A program made the translations under genes and the position numbers. A stretch of DNA of 64,000 nucleotides from positions 62,001-126,000 of the forward strand of contig CAXXNZ010000015.1 in assembly GCA_963676075.2 (NCBI GenBank). The letters are read 5' to 3'. The DNA is from JAHJQZ01 sp963676075. GTDB taxonomy: Bacteria; Pseudomonadota; Alphaproteobacteria; Rhizobiales; Devosiaceae. The notes under the pieces were generated by a model. That model was not told the origin of the DNA and did no database searches. It saw only the letters and a program-made list of their open reading frames with translations. The stretch's first letter is position 1. Every line of letters starts with the position of its first letter. Shown piece after piece: positions 53,395-61,994 of this stretch.

Positions 53395-54964
53395 TCACAA
53401 AGTTCCCGTTCGGCACTTCGGGTTCGTCGGTCGAGACGCCGCAACCGGCAAAGCCGGCCTCTTCGGCCAATGCCCGCATCCGGTTGCGTATCCGCTCTCC
53501 GGCCAGGAACTCCCATTCCCGCGGGATATCGAGCACGAGCTTGTTGTCTTGGACCACGAACGAAAGCCGTCCGAGCACGCCCGGCATGCCGGCGCTGAGC
53601 GGATAGGCAACGCGGAAAATGGCGCCGAGCAGGCGTGCACGCCGGCTTGCCTCGTTGCCGGCCAGCTTCATCACGGCGGAATTGGCGCTCTTGTGCTTGA
53701 GGCCCATGTAGCGCACCGCCAGCACTTCGGCGAGGAACGCGCGCTCGGCGTGATTGACGCCGATCATCGAGCCAAAGGCGATCAGTTCGACGCTTTGTTC
53801 GCCGCGATAGTCCGGATGACCACGCCAGCCGATGTCGGACAGGTGGCAGGCAGCGACTCTCAGACGGACATCGGCATCGGTTTCAGTGAACCCGGTGGTG
53901 CGGAAGAAACTGTCCGAGAACCCGATCAGATCGGCGCCGTGCAGCGGTGAGCGGGCCCGCAACTGCGCCATTTCCGCCGTTCCGGTCAGCAGCGGATCGG
54001 TCTGGCGGATAGCGGCGGGCATCAGCGAGAACAGATAGCCTTCGCGCACACCAAGCGCCGAGAACACCACGTCCTTGAACTGGCCCTGGCGAAGCGTTTC
54101 GGCCAGAACAATCGAACCGAACGGCAAAAGATCGCGGCGGGCGGCGCTGATCGTGCCCATGCCCGACAGGACGCGCTGCTTTTTAGCGGCACTGACGATG
54201 TGCTCGCACAGCGCGATCGCCTCTTCGGCGGGGATCGTATAGTGCTGCACCATGTGCAGCGGGTATTGCGAACGGACCTGATGCAGCTTGGCAAAGCTTC
54301 GCCAGGTGCCGCCAATCGCCGCAAAACTCTTGCCCGCCGACGCCTTGATGATGTTCGATCGCTGCAGCCGCTCACGCACCAGCCGCGCCGTCACCGAAAG
54401 CGACCTGTTCGAATCGTCCTGAAGCCGGATGGCGCCCAGGGTATGGGTTTCGCCGTCGGTCTCGCCATCCAGGCCGATCGCCGCCAGTTCGAGGCTGCCG
54501 CCGCCAAGATCGCCGACCACACCTTCGAACTGGTTGATGCCGGCCACAACACCCAGGGCTGAGTAATGAGCTTCCTGTGTCCCGGTCAGCACCTTGACCG
54601 CAACACCGGTGATGGCTTCGACCTGGGCGGTGAACACGCCACCATTGGATGCCTCACGCGTTGCCGAGGTAGCGAGCACGTGGAAGTGCATGACCTGCAT
54701 CAGCCTGACCACCAGCGCGAAGCGCTTGATGGCCCGGAGCGCCCGGTCGACCGAATCGTCTGCCAGCCGCCCGGTCTTGGCAACGCCGCGCCCGAGACCC
54801 GCGGGCGATTTCTCGTTGTACAACGGCGTCAGGACCCGGCCATTGCGCTCGTAGACGACCAGACGGATGGAATTCGAGCCGATGTCGAGGACGGCAACAG
54901 GCTCGGCATTCTTCAGCCGACCCCGTGCGGTGGGATCGAGATCAGTTCCCCATACGCTCTTCAA
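53384..54964 (-). CDS. ppx: Exopolyphosphatase (Ppx/GppA family)
   Basis: Hydrolyses polyphosphate or pppGpp. The 526-residue protein has the ASKHA fold: LDIGSNSIRLVVYE (phosphate 1 loop), FHVLATSATREASNG and VVGDLGGGSLELAAIG (phosphate 2). A C-terminal HD-like helical region follows (ADVRLRVAACHLSDIGWRGHPDYR). It lies downstream of ppk1 on the same strand, separated by a dispersed repeat, so polyphosphate synthesis and breakdown are encoded together. Its 3' end overlaps rnd. Confidence 0.93.
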   Translation of the reverse strand: MKSVWGTDLDPTARGRLKNAEPVAVLDIGSNSIRLVVYERNGRVLTPLYNEKSPAGLGRGVAKTGRLADDSVDRALRAIKRFALVVRLMQVMHFHVLATSATREASNGGVFTAQVEAITGVAVKVLTGTQEAHYSALGVVAGINQFEGVVGDLGGGSLELAAIGLDGETDGETHTLGAIRLQDDSNRSLSVTARLVRERLQRSNIIKASAGKSFAAIGGTWRSFAKLHQVRSQYPLHMVQHYTIPAEEAIALCEHIVSAAKKQRVLSGMGTISAARRDLLPFGSIVLAETLRQGQFKDVVFSALGVREGYLFSLMPAAIRQTDPLLTGTAEMAQLRARSPLHGADLIGFSDSFFRTTGFTETDADVRLRVAACHLSDIGWRGHPDYRGEQSVELIAFGSMIGVNHAERAFLAEVLAVRYMGLKHKSANSAVMKLAGNEASRRARLLGAIFRVAYPLSAGMPGVLGRLSFVVQDNKLVLDIPREWEFLAGERIRNRMRALAEEAGFAGCGVSTDEPEVPNGNFVISP

Positions 54965-54992
54965 ACTCGGTATTCCTCGTCCTGACTAGAGT

Positions 54993-55041
54993 TTTTTCAG
55001 CAAAAGCGGACACCACTTTTCCGGCTGAGCCTGTCGAAGCC
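54993..55041. repeat. Dispersed intergenic repeats between ppk1 and ppx (copy B plus a second element)
   Basis: TTTTCAGCAAAAGCGGACACCACTTTT (from 54994) is a second copy of the unit at 28043, and its AAAAGCGG/CCACTTTT halves pair imperfectly. Directly after it, GGCTGAGCCTGTCGAAGCC (55023-55041) resembles another common alphaproteobacterial element of the GGCTTCGACAGGCTCAGCC type. Both lie in a 140-bp gap with no gene. Confidence 0.6.
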
Positions 55042-55104
55042 TCGAAAACACGACCATTCAAAGACATAAAGCAGATCAGGCGATTCCACCCAAGTGTGAC
55101 TGCT

Positions 55105-57276
55105 CTAGTCCTGATCCTCATCGGTGTCGGAGTGTCCGGCCTGTGCACTCCCCCTGCCCGAAAGAGACGGATTGGTCATGAAGAACTCATGGGCACTGAA
55201 CGGTTCGTCGTCATCACCGATACGGATACGCTGCGAACTCCCGTCCGGAAGCACTTCCCAGCTTTGCTGGTTGTCCCGAAAATAGGCAATCATGATCCGG
55301 TCGAGAATCTGCTTGTGCACAGTCTTGTTGGTGATCGGCACCAGTGCCTCGACACGGCCGTCGAGATTGCGCGGCATCAGATCGGCCGACGAAATGAAGA
55401 TATTGGCCTTGCGCGACGGCATCTCGTGCCCATTCGAGAAACAATAGATGCGCGAGTGCTCGAGGAACCGTCCGACCAGGGATTTGACTTCGATATTGTC
55501 CGAGAAGCCGGGGATGCCGGGCCTAAGGCAACAAATGCCGCGCACCACCATCTTGACCTTCACGCCGGCCTGGCTGGCGGCATAAAGCGCGTCGATGATT
55601 TCCGGGTCGACGAGCGAGTTCATCTTGAACCAGATCTCGGCAGGTCGGCCCTGTTGGGCAAGTTCCACCTCATGGCGGATCTGGTCGACAAGTGTCTGCC
55701 TGAGATTGACCGGGGCCAGCGAGACCGCTTCCATTTCCGAAGGCCGGGCGTAGCCGGTGACGTAGTTGAAGATGCGGGCCACATCGCGCGTGATCTGCGG
55801 ATTGGCGGTGAAATAGCTGAGATCGGTGTAAATCTTGGCCGTGACCGGGTGATAATTGCCCGTGCCGATATGGCAATAGGACACCAGCTTGCCCTTTTCG
55901 CGCCGGACGATCTGGCTGAGCTTGGCATGGGTCTTCAGCTCGACAAAACCGAACACGACTTGTGCCCCTGCCCGCTCGAGGTCGCGAGCCCAGCGGATGT
56001 TGGCCTCTTCGTCAAAGCGCGCCTTCAGTTCGACAAGGGCCGTCACCGACTTGCCGCTTTCGGCCGCCTGGATCAGCGCCTTGACGATCGGGCTGTCGTT
56101 CGAGGTGCGATAGAGCGTCTGCTTGATCGCCACCACGTCCGGATCGTTGGCCGCCTGCATCAGGAACTGGGCGACAACATCGAAGCTCTCATAAGGGTGG
56201 TGGACGAGGATGTCCTTTTCCTTGATTGCCGCGAAGGCGTCGCCGTGGTGATCGCGGATACGTTCGGGGAAGCGCGCATTGTAGGGCGTGAACTTCAGAT
56301 CGGGCCGGTCGATGTCGCAAAGCCGGGCCATGTCGGATAGGCCAAGGAACCCGTCGACTTCGTAGGTTTCCTCTTCGGTAACGTGAAGTTCGTCGGCGAT
56401 GTAGCGTCTGAGCGCGCGCGGCGTCTGGCGCATGATCTCGAGGCGGATCGCCTGCCCGCGCCGGCGCTGGCGCAGCGCCGTCTCGAATTCGATCACAAGA
56501 TCTTCGGCCTCGTCGTCGATCTCGATTTCGCTGTCGCGAATGACCCTGAAGGCGCCCGAGCCGACGATGTCGTAGCCCGGGAAAAGCTGGTGGAAGAACA
56601 TTGCGATCACCGCGTCGACGGTGACCAGTTCGATCCGCCGTTCGGCGGTCAGTTCCTGCGGCAGGTTGACGAAGCGATCGAGATTGGCCGGCACGCGGAT
56701 GAGCGCCGTCATGCGGTCATACGAGCCGGGGCGCTGCAACAGGAACGCCAGGGTCAAGCCGCGATTGGGGATGAACGGGAACGGGTGGGCCGGATCGACG
56801 GCGATCGGGGTCAGGACCGGGAAGATCTCGTCGCGGAACAGCTGCTGCAGATAGGCGATCTGCTCCTCGTTGAGGTCCTGGGCCTCGTGCAGCACGACGT
56901 TCTGGTTGAACAGCTCCTCGCGCAACGTTTGCCACTGGTCCTGCTGTTCGAGGTTCAGGTGTTGGGCGAGCGTCGTGATGTCTTCGAGCTGGTCGGTTGG
57001 CGACAACCCGTCGATCGACAGCCGCGACATGCCGGCGCGGATCATGCTCTTGAGGCCGGCAACGCGCACCATGAAGAACTCGTCGAGATTCGAGGCGGAA
57101 ATCGACAGAAAACGTACCCGTTCGAGCAGCGGATGCGCCGGATTGCTCGCTTCTTCCAGCACCCTGAGATTGAACTGCAGCCACGACACTTCGCGGTTGA
57201 CGAAACGCGCCGGGCTTTCGCGCAGCGCCTCGGCATCGGGCGATACGCTGGCGGTCGGCTCTCGATACTCATCCAT
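55105..57276 (-). CDS. ppk1: Polyphosphate kinase 1
   Basis: Makes polyphosphate from ATP. The 723-residue protein has the N-terminal PPK domain (RFVNREVSWLQFNLRVLEEASNPAHPLLERVRFLSI), middle head domain and two PLD-like C-terminal domains. The autophosphorylated His is in YCHIGTGNYHPVTAKIYTDLSYFT. Length and motifs agree with PPK1. Its start overlaps hdaA by 8 bp, linking it to the upstream hdaA and perM-like genes. Confidence 0.96.
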   Translation of the reverse strand: MDEYREPTASVSPDAEALRESPARFVNREVSWLQFNLRVLEEASNPAHPLLERVRFLSISASNLDEFFMVRVAGLKSMIRAGMSRLSIDGLSPTDQLEDITTLAQHLNLEQQDQWQTLREELFNQNVVLHEAQDLNEEQIAYLQQLFRDEIFPVLTPIAVDPAHPFPFIPNRGLTLAFLLQRPGSYDRMTALIRVPANLDRFVNLPQELTAERRIELVTVDAVIAMFFHQLFPGYDIVGSGAFRVIRDSEIEIDDEAEDLVIEFETALRQRRRGQAIRLEIMRQTPRALRRYIADELHVTEEETYEVDGFLGLSDMARLCDIDRPDLKFTPYNARFPERIRDHHGDAFAAIKEKDILVHHPYESFDVVAQFLMQAANDPDVVAIKQTLYRTSNDSPIVKALIQAAESGKSVTALVELKARFDEEANIRWARDLERAGAQVVFGFVELKTHAKLSQIVRREKGKLVSYCHIGTGNYHPVTAKIYTDLSYFTANPQITRDVARIFNYVTGYARPSEMEAVSLAPVNLRQTLVDQIRHEVELAQQGRPAEIWFKMNSLVDPEIIDALYAASQAGVKVKMVVRGICCLRPGIPGFSDNIEVKSLVGRFLEHSRIYCFSNGHEMPSRKANIFISSADLMPRNLDGRVEALVPITNKTVHKQILDRIMIAYFRDNQQSWEVLPDGSSQRIRIGDDDEPFSAHEFFMTNPSLSGRGSAQAGHSDTDEDQD

Positions 57277-58051
57277 GATTGTCGCTCCGCTCGGTTTCGG
57301 TTTCAGCTTCGGTGTCTATGTTAAGTGCCTTGGCGCGCAGGGCAATGGCCTCGGCCGCGATGGTTCGCGTCACCGCGCTGCCACGCGACAGCGCCAGCGT
57401 GTCCATGATTTCGACGAGAGTTACCACCTCGTCGGGCGCGCGCTCCACGCGCTTGACCAGATAAGAGACGAGTCCGGGTTCAACTGCAATCTGCCGATCG
57501 CTGAATAGCTTGACGAACAGTTGCGACAGCAAAATGTCGTCGGGCGGCGCCATGAACAGTGCCGTTGCCAGCCGTACCCGCGAGCGAGCGTCCTCGGTCC
57601 TCAATGGCCAGTCGCGCGGCTCGGAGCGTGCCGTCATCAGGATATGGCGCCCGGACCGGATTGACTGGTTGAGGATGTGGAACAGGCCGGATTCGGGATA
57701 GGCGTTCCGGTCGGCATCCTCGATCAGCACCGGACGGGGATCGGCGGCCCCAGCCACCGCCTCGATATCGTCGGGGCTGACGGCGCGGGCGCCGGCGCGC
57801 TGTGTCCAGATGGCGGCCAGGTGCGATTTGCCCGATTTGGGCGGGCCGATAAGCAGGGCAAGCGGGCTCGACCAGTCCGGGTAGCTCATGACATGCGCGA
57901 ACGCCGTCTCGTTGCCGGGCGCTGTCACGAAATCGGTTTCCTCATGGGAGGGGGTGTGTCCGAGGTCGAGAACGAGTTGGCGAGCCGCAGCGGGGAGTTC
58001 GTTCGGCCAGAAAGCCGGTTCCTCGTTCTCCCGATCAGGCTTTCGGCTCAT
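57269..58051 (-). CDS. hdaA: DnaA regulatory inactivator HdaA
   Basis: AAA+ relative of DnaA that, with the sliding clamp, promotes ATP hydrolysis by DnaA and so limits re-initiation. The 260-residue protein has Walker A GPPKSGKSH, Walker B-like VLIEDADR, and sensor ARSEPRDWPLRTEDARSRVRLATA. The N-terminal RQLVLDLGHTPSHEE contains a QLVLDL clamp-binding motif. ATG 58051 overlaps the upstream permease gene by 17 bp. The DnaA DNA-binding domain is absent, as expected. Confidence 0.9.
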   Translation of the reverse strand: MSRKPDRENEEPAFWPNELPAAARQLVLDLGHTPSHEETDFVTAPGNETAFAHVMSYPDWSSPLALLIGPPKSGKSHLAAIWTQRAGARAVSPDDIEAVAGAADPRPVLIEDADRNAYPESGLFHILNQSIRSGRHILMTARSEPRDWPLRTEDARSRVRLATALFMAPPDDILLSQLFVKLFSDRQIAVEPGLVSYLVKRVERAPDEVVTLVEIMDTLALSRGSAVTRTIAAEAIALRAKALNIDTEAETETERSDNHG

Positions 58052-59126
58052 TGGCACTGCCTTCTGACTCACCGCCGAGATAGAGAACGCTCGACTTGTA
58101 CTTTTTGACGGCAAAACGCACCAGAACACCGGTTATGGCGATCATAGGCATGGCCAGGACGATGCCGATAAGCCCGAAAATCAGGCCGAAGGCAAACAGG
58201 GCGAACATCAGCCAGACCGGGTGCACGCCGATCGAGTTGCCGACGAACTTGGGATAGAGCACGTTGGCCTCGATAAACTGGCCAACCGCGAAAATGCCGA
58301 AGATGACGCCGATCCACAGTCCGTCAGGCCAGAATTGCACGATGGCGACACCCATCGACAGCACGAACCCGGTCAGGAATCCGACATAGGGCACAAAACT
58401 CAAAAACCCTGTCATCAGGCCGATGGCGATGCCGAAATTGAGCCCGGCAACGCTCAGTGCCACGCCATAATAAACGCTCAGCGAGATCATCACCGTGCCC
58501 TGCCCGCGGATGACACCCGCCATCGCGGTGTCGATCTCGGCGAGCACAGAACGGATGTCCCCGATGTAGTTGCGCGGCAGCATGTTGTCGAAGGTCTTCG
58601 ACATCCGGTCCCAATCGAGCAGCAGGTAGAAGGCAACCACCGGGGTGACGAGCATGACCGCCAGGGCATTGATCAGCGTCAGCCCCGACTGCATGACCTG
58701 CGCCAGGAGACCGCCAACGATACCGATGCCCTGGTTGAGCAGTTCGGCGAGCGTGTTCTGGAACTGCACCACCCGTTCCTCGCCGAGCGAGGCGAACAGC
58801 TCCGGCACGCGCTCGTTCGCAAGCTGCTGCAACTGGTTGACATAACCGGGCAACTTCAGCGCCAGCCCTATTGCCTGCTGCAGCGCCAGCGGCACGACGA
58901 GCAGGAACGCGGTGATGAAGACCGCCAAGGCAAGCACCAGGATGACCACCGAGGCCCAGAAACGCGAGAATTTCCAGCTCTCCAGCTTGTCGGCAACCGG
59001 ATCGAGCAGATAGGCCAGCAGGATGCCGAGGACGAAGGGCAGCAGGATGCCGCGGAACAGCCACAGCCCCAGCACGGTCATCACCAGGAGGATAAGCCAG
59101 ATTCTGATCTGGTTTTGCAGGGACAT
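58035..59126 (-). CDS. AI-2E family transporter (PerM-like)
   Basis: A 363-residue membrane protein with about eight helices: an N-terminal pair (IWLILLVMTVLGLWLFRGILLPFVLGILLAYLLDP), a large soluble loop (about 90-150), then MVTPVVAFYLLLDWDRM and a C-terminal block ending in GIVLAMPMIAITGVLVRF. This is the AI-2E/UPF0118 family, with transport roles ranging from autoinducer export to Na/H exchange. In this chromosomal context beside purM and hdaA it is a conserved gene of unknown substrate. Confidence 0.9.
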   Translation of the reverse strand: MSLQNQIRIWLILLVMTVLGLWLFRGILLPFVLGILLAYLLDPVADKLESWKFSRFWASVVILVLALAVFITAFLLVVPLALQQAIGLALKLPGYVNQLQQLANERVPELFASLGEERVVQFQNTLAELLNQGIGIVGGLLAQVMQSGLTLINALAVMLVTPVVAFYLLLDWDRMSKTFDNMLPRNYIGDIRSVLAEIDTAMAGVIRGQGTVMISLSVYYGVALSVAGLNFGIAIGLMTGFLSFVPYVGFLTGFVLSMGVAIVQFWPDGLWIGVIFGIFAVGQFIEANVLYPKFVGNSIGVHPVWLMFALFAFGLIFGLIGIVLAMPMIAITGVLVRFAVKKYKSSVLYLGGESEGSANEPKA

Positions 59127-59244
59127 CAGGTGCGCAACCCTTGCGTGAGAAAACGGGAGCCGGTATCAGCCTGATATCTCTCCTGCCGCCGGCGGACAAC
59201 CACCTGCCGGACGTGGTTGGATCATTTTAGAGGCAAGCACCGAC

Positions 59245-60321
59245 ATGCCCGACACCGAAAAGCTGCCATCAAACGGGCTGTCATACAAGCAGGCCGGGGT
59301 CGATATCGATGCCGGTAATGCCCTGGTTGACGCCATCAAGCCAATTGTCCGGGCAACGCGACGCCCCGGCGCCGATGGCGAGATCGGCGGCTTTGGCGGC
59401 GCTTTCGACCTCAAGGCGGCTGGTTTCACCGATCCCGTGCTGATCGCCGCCAATGACGGCGTCGGTACTAAATTGAGGATCGCCATCGAAACCGGCATCA
59501 ACGACACAATCGGCATCGATCTGGTCGCCATGTGCGTCAACGACCTCGTCGTCCAGGGTGCCGAACCGCTGTTCTTTCTCGACTATTACGCCACCGGTGC
59601 GCTCGATGTCGCCGCCGGCACGGCCATCGTCAGCGGCATTGCCGATGGCTGCCGCGAGGCAGGCTGCGCCCTGATCGGTGGCGAAACGGCCGAAATGCCG
59701 GGCATGTATCAAAAAGGCGATTACGACCTTGCAGGCTTTGCTGTCGGTGCCGCCGAACGCGGTGGATTGCTGCCGCGGACCGATATCGAAGCCGGCGACG
59801 TGATCGTTGGCATCGCCTCGTCCGGAGTTCATTCCAACGGCTTCTCGCTTGTCAGGAAGATTGTTGAGCTTTCGGGCCTTTCCTACGACACCCCCGCCCC
59901 GTTCGATCCGGATGCGACGCTCGGCGAGGCGCTGCTGGTGCCGACGCGAATCTATGTCAAACCGGTCCTTTCAGCGCTCAAAGCTGGCATCGGCATCAAG
60001 GCCCTCGCCCACATCACCGGTGGCGGTTTTGTCGACAACATCCCGCGCGTTCTGCCCGATGCGCTGGCGGCCGCCATCGACCTCGATGCGGTACCAGTGC
60101 CGCCGGTCTTTAGCTGGCTGGCGCAGACCGGTGGGCTCGGCCAGAAAGAGATGGTCCGCACCTTCAATTGCGGCATCGGCATGATCGCCGTGGTCAAGCC
60201 TGACGAGGCCAATGCGCTCATCGCGGCGCTGGCCGAAGCCGAGGAATTCGCCGTCGTCATCGGTACGCTTCAGCCGCGCGGCGAAGAAGCGGTGACCTTC
60301 ACCGGCGGGCTCGGCCTCTGA
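59245..60321 (+). CDS. purM: Phosphoribosylformylglycinamidine cyclo-ligase (AIR synthetase)
   Basis: Fifth step of purine synthesis, ATP-dependent closure of the imidazole ring. The 358-residue protein has SYKQAGVDIDAGN at the start, the ATP-binding NDGVGTKLRIA and DLVAMCVNDLVVQGAEPLFFLDYYATG segments, GGETAEMPGMY, and a C-terminal GGGFVDNIPR domain. It is divergent from the permease gene and its stop overlaps purN by one base. Confidence 0.97.
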   Translation: MPDTEKLPSNGLSYKQAGVDIDAGNALVDAIKPIVRATRRPGADGEIGGFGGAFDLKAAGFTDPVLIAANDGVGTKLRIAIETGINDTIGIDLVAMCVNDLVVQGAEPLFFLDYYATGALDVAAGTAIVSGIADGCREAGCALIGGETAEMPGMYQKGDYDLAGFAVGAAERGGLLPRTDIEAGDVIVGIASSGVHSNGFSLVRKIVELSGLSYDTPAPFDPDATLGEALLVPTRIYVKPVLSALKAGIGIKALAHITGGGFVDNIPRVLPDALAAAIDLDAVPVPPVFSWLAQTGGLGQKEMVRTFNCGIGMIAVVKPDEANALIAALAEAEEFAVVIGTLQPRGEEAVTFTGGLGL

Positions 60322-60908
60322 TGGCGAAGAAGCGCGCCGCTATCCTTATCTCCGGGCGCGGCTCCAATATGGAAGCGCTGGTCAACGCGGCGCGCGATCC
60401 CGATTACCCGGTGGAGATCGTCGGCGTGATCGCCAACAAGCCCGATGCAGCCGGTCTCGAGTTTGCCCGCAATGCAGGCCTTGTGACCGCGGTGGTCCGG
60501 CTCAAGGATTTCCCCGACAAGACGGCTGCTGACGCCGAGATCGGCGCGCATCTGAGTGCCTGGGGCATCGACCTCGTCTGCCTCGCCGGCTTCATGCGTC
60601 TGCTCGGTGCGGAGTTCTGCGAGAACTGGCAGGGCCGCATCCTCAACATCCACCCGGCGCTTCTGCCGAAATTCCCTGGTCTCGACACCCACGAACGCGC
60701 CATCGCCGCCGGTGAGACCGAACATGGCTGCACGGTGCATTTCGTCACCGCCGGCATGGACGAAGGCCCGGTGATCGGTCAGGCCAGTGTGCCGGTCATG
60801 CCGGACGACACGCCCGAAACGCTCGGTGCGCGCGTTCTCGCCGAGGAACACCGGCTCTATCCCGCCTGCCTGGCTGCCGTGGCACGAGGCCGCACGACAC
60901 TTACCTGA
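60321..60908 (+). CDS. purN: Phosphoribosylglycinamide formyltransferase
   Basis: Transfers formyl from 10-formyl-THF to GAR. The 195-residue protein starts MAKKRAAILISGRGSNMEAL (phosphate-binding SGRGSN) and has the active site Asn-His-Asp in LNIHPALLPKFPGLDTHERAI and VTAGMDEGPVI. It is coupled to purM by a one-base overlap. Confidence 0.96.
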   Translation: MAKKRAAILISGRGSNMEALVNAARDPDYPVEIVGVIANKPDAAGLEFARNAGLVTAVVRLKDFPDKTAADAEIGAHLSAWGIDLVCLAGFMRLLGAEFCENWQGRILNIHPALLPKFPGLDTHERAIAAGETEHGCTVHFVTAGMDEGPVIGQASVPVMPDDTPETLGARVLAEEHRLYPACLAAVARGRTTLT

Positions 60909-61005
60909 CAAGACTCACCATTTGCAGTCCTTATGCTCGCAATCGTCAAAAACGGTTCGACGCGGCGCGTGGACGTCGGTAGCGTTCGGACAAACGGAGA
61001 ACAAA

Positions 61006-61908
61006 ATGCCGATACGCTATTGGGCACTGCTTTTCTTTCTCGGTGCGGTCTGGGGCGGATCGTTCATGTTCAATGCGGTGCTGATCCGCGAGATCCATCC
61101 GCTCTGGGTATCGGCCGGGCGCGTCAGCATCGGTGCCGCCATCTGCTGGGTCTATTTCTTCGCGACCAAGCGCAAGCTGCCGACGATGCCGATCATTTAC
61201 GCACAGCTGTTTTTTCTGGGCGTGTTGAACTACGCCATTCCCTTTGCCCTGTTTCCCTATGCCGAACTGCACATTTCGAGCGGCATCACCGGTGTCATCA
61301 ACGGTCTGACGCCGATGACGACGGTGCTGGTTTCCCAGGTCTGGCCGGGCGGTGAAAGAGCGGGCCTGAACAAGTTCGCCGGCGTCATCATCGGCTTTGC
61401 CGGCGCGGCCATTCTTGCATCGCCGTCGATCGGGCACGGCGATGCTGCCGAAATTCCGGCGCTTCTCGCTGCGCTCACCGCGACCTTCTGCTACGCCATC
61501 ACGCTCAATTACGCCCGGCGCTTCCGCGACATCGATTCGGCCAGCGTCGCTACGCTGTCATTGACCGGTGCCGCTCTGGCCAGCGTACCCGTCGCGCTGT
61601 TGGTGACGGGTGTACCGGTGATCACCCGCCCGGAAACCTGGGGCGCCATGTTCGGCATCGGGGCACTGTCGACCAGCTTCTCCATGCTGCTGCTCTACTG
61701 GCTGCTGCCACGCGTCGGTGCGACCAATGTCTCGCTTAACACCTTCATCACACCGATCTCGGCGCTGATTCTCGGCTATTTCGTTTTGAGCGAGGAACTG
61801 ATGCCGATCCACTACGTCGGCATCGTCGTGGTGTTCATCGGCCTGATCGTTATCGACGGGCGGATGTTGAAACTGTTCCGCCCCCCGGTGGCACCCGCCG
61901 AAGGCTGA
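61006..61908 (+). CDS. EamA/DMT-family transporter
   Basis: A 300-residue inner-membrane protein with ten predicted helices in two EamA repeats. The first begins YWALLFFLGAVWGGSFMFNAVLIREI with the usual WG, and the second begins near residue 148 (ALLAALTATFCYAITLNYARRF). Such proteins export metabolites, often amino acids or nucleosides. ATG 61006 follows a GGAG site. A terminator with an opposite-strand T-run follows before gatB. Substrate unknown. Confidence 0.88.
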   Translation: MPIRYWALLFFLGAVWGGSFMFNAVLIREIHPLWVSAGRVSIGAAICWVYFFATKRKLPTMPIIYAQLFFLGVLNYAIPFALFPYAELHISSGITGVINGLTPMTTVLVSQVWPGGERAGLNKFAGVIIGFAGAAILASPSIGHGDAAEIPALLAALTATFCYAITLNYARRFRDIDSASVATLSLTGAALASVPVALLVTGVPVITRPETWGAMFGIGALSTSFSMLLLYWLLPRVGATNVSLNTFITPISALILGYFVLSEELMPIHYVGIVVVFIGLIVIDGRMLKLFRPPVAPAEG

Positions 61909-61949
61909 TCCAGGCAAACGCAGGCGCTACCTGCGCCGAAGACAAAAAA

Positions 61950-61970
61950 AGCGGGCTAACGAGGCCCGCT
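61950..61970 (-). terminator. Rho-independent terminator of gatB
   Basis: AGCGGGC (61950-61956) and GCCCGCT (61964-61970) form a 7-bp stem with a 7-base loop. On the minus strand it is followed by TTTTTTT (six more Ts past the stem), so it is a strong terminator 25 bp after gatB. On the plus strand only TTTGAAAA follows, so it can stop the EamA transcript weakly at best. Confidence 0.85.
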
Positions 61971-61994
61971 TTGAAAATCGCTGTCGCGGTGCGC

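Noticed and set aside
61950..61970. Strong bidirectional terminator for the EamA gene
   Set aside because: The long T-run exists only on the minus strand; on the plus strand the tail is TTTGAAAA, so it is assigned to gatB.
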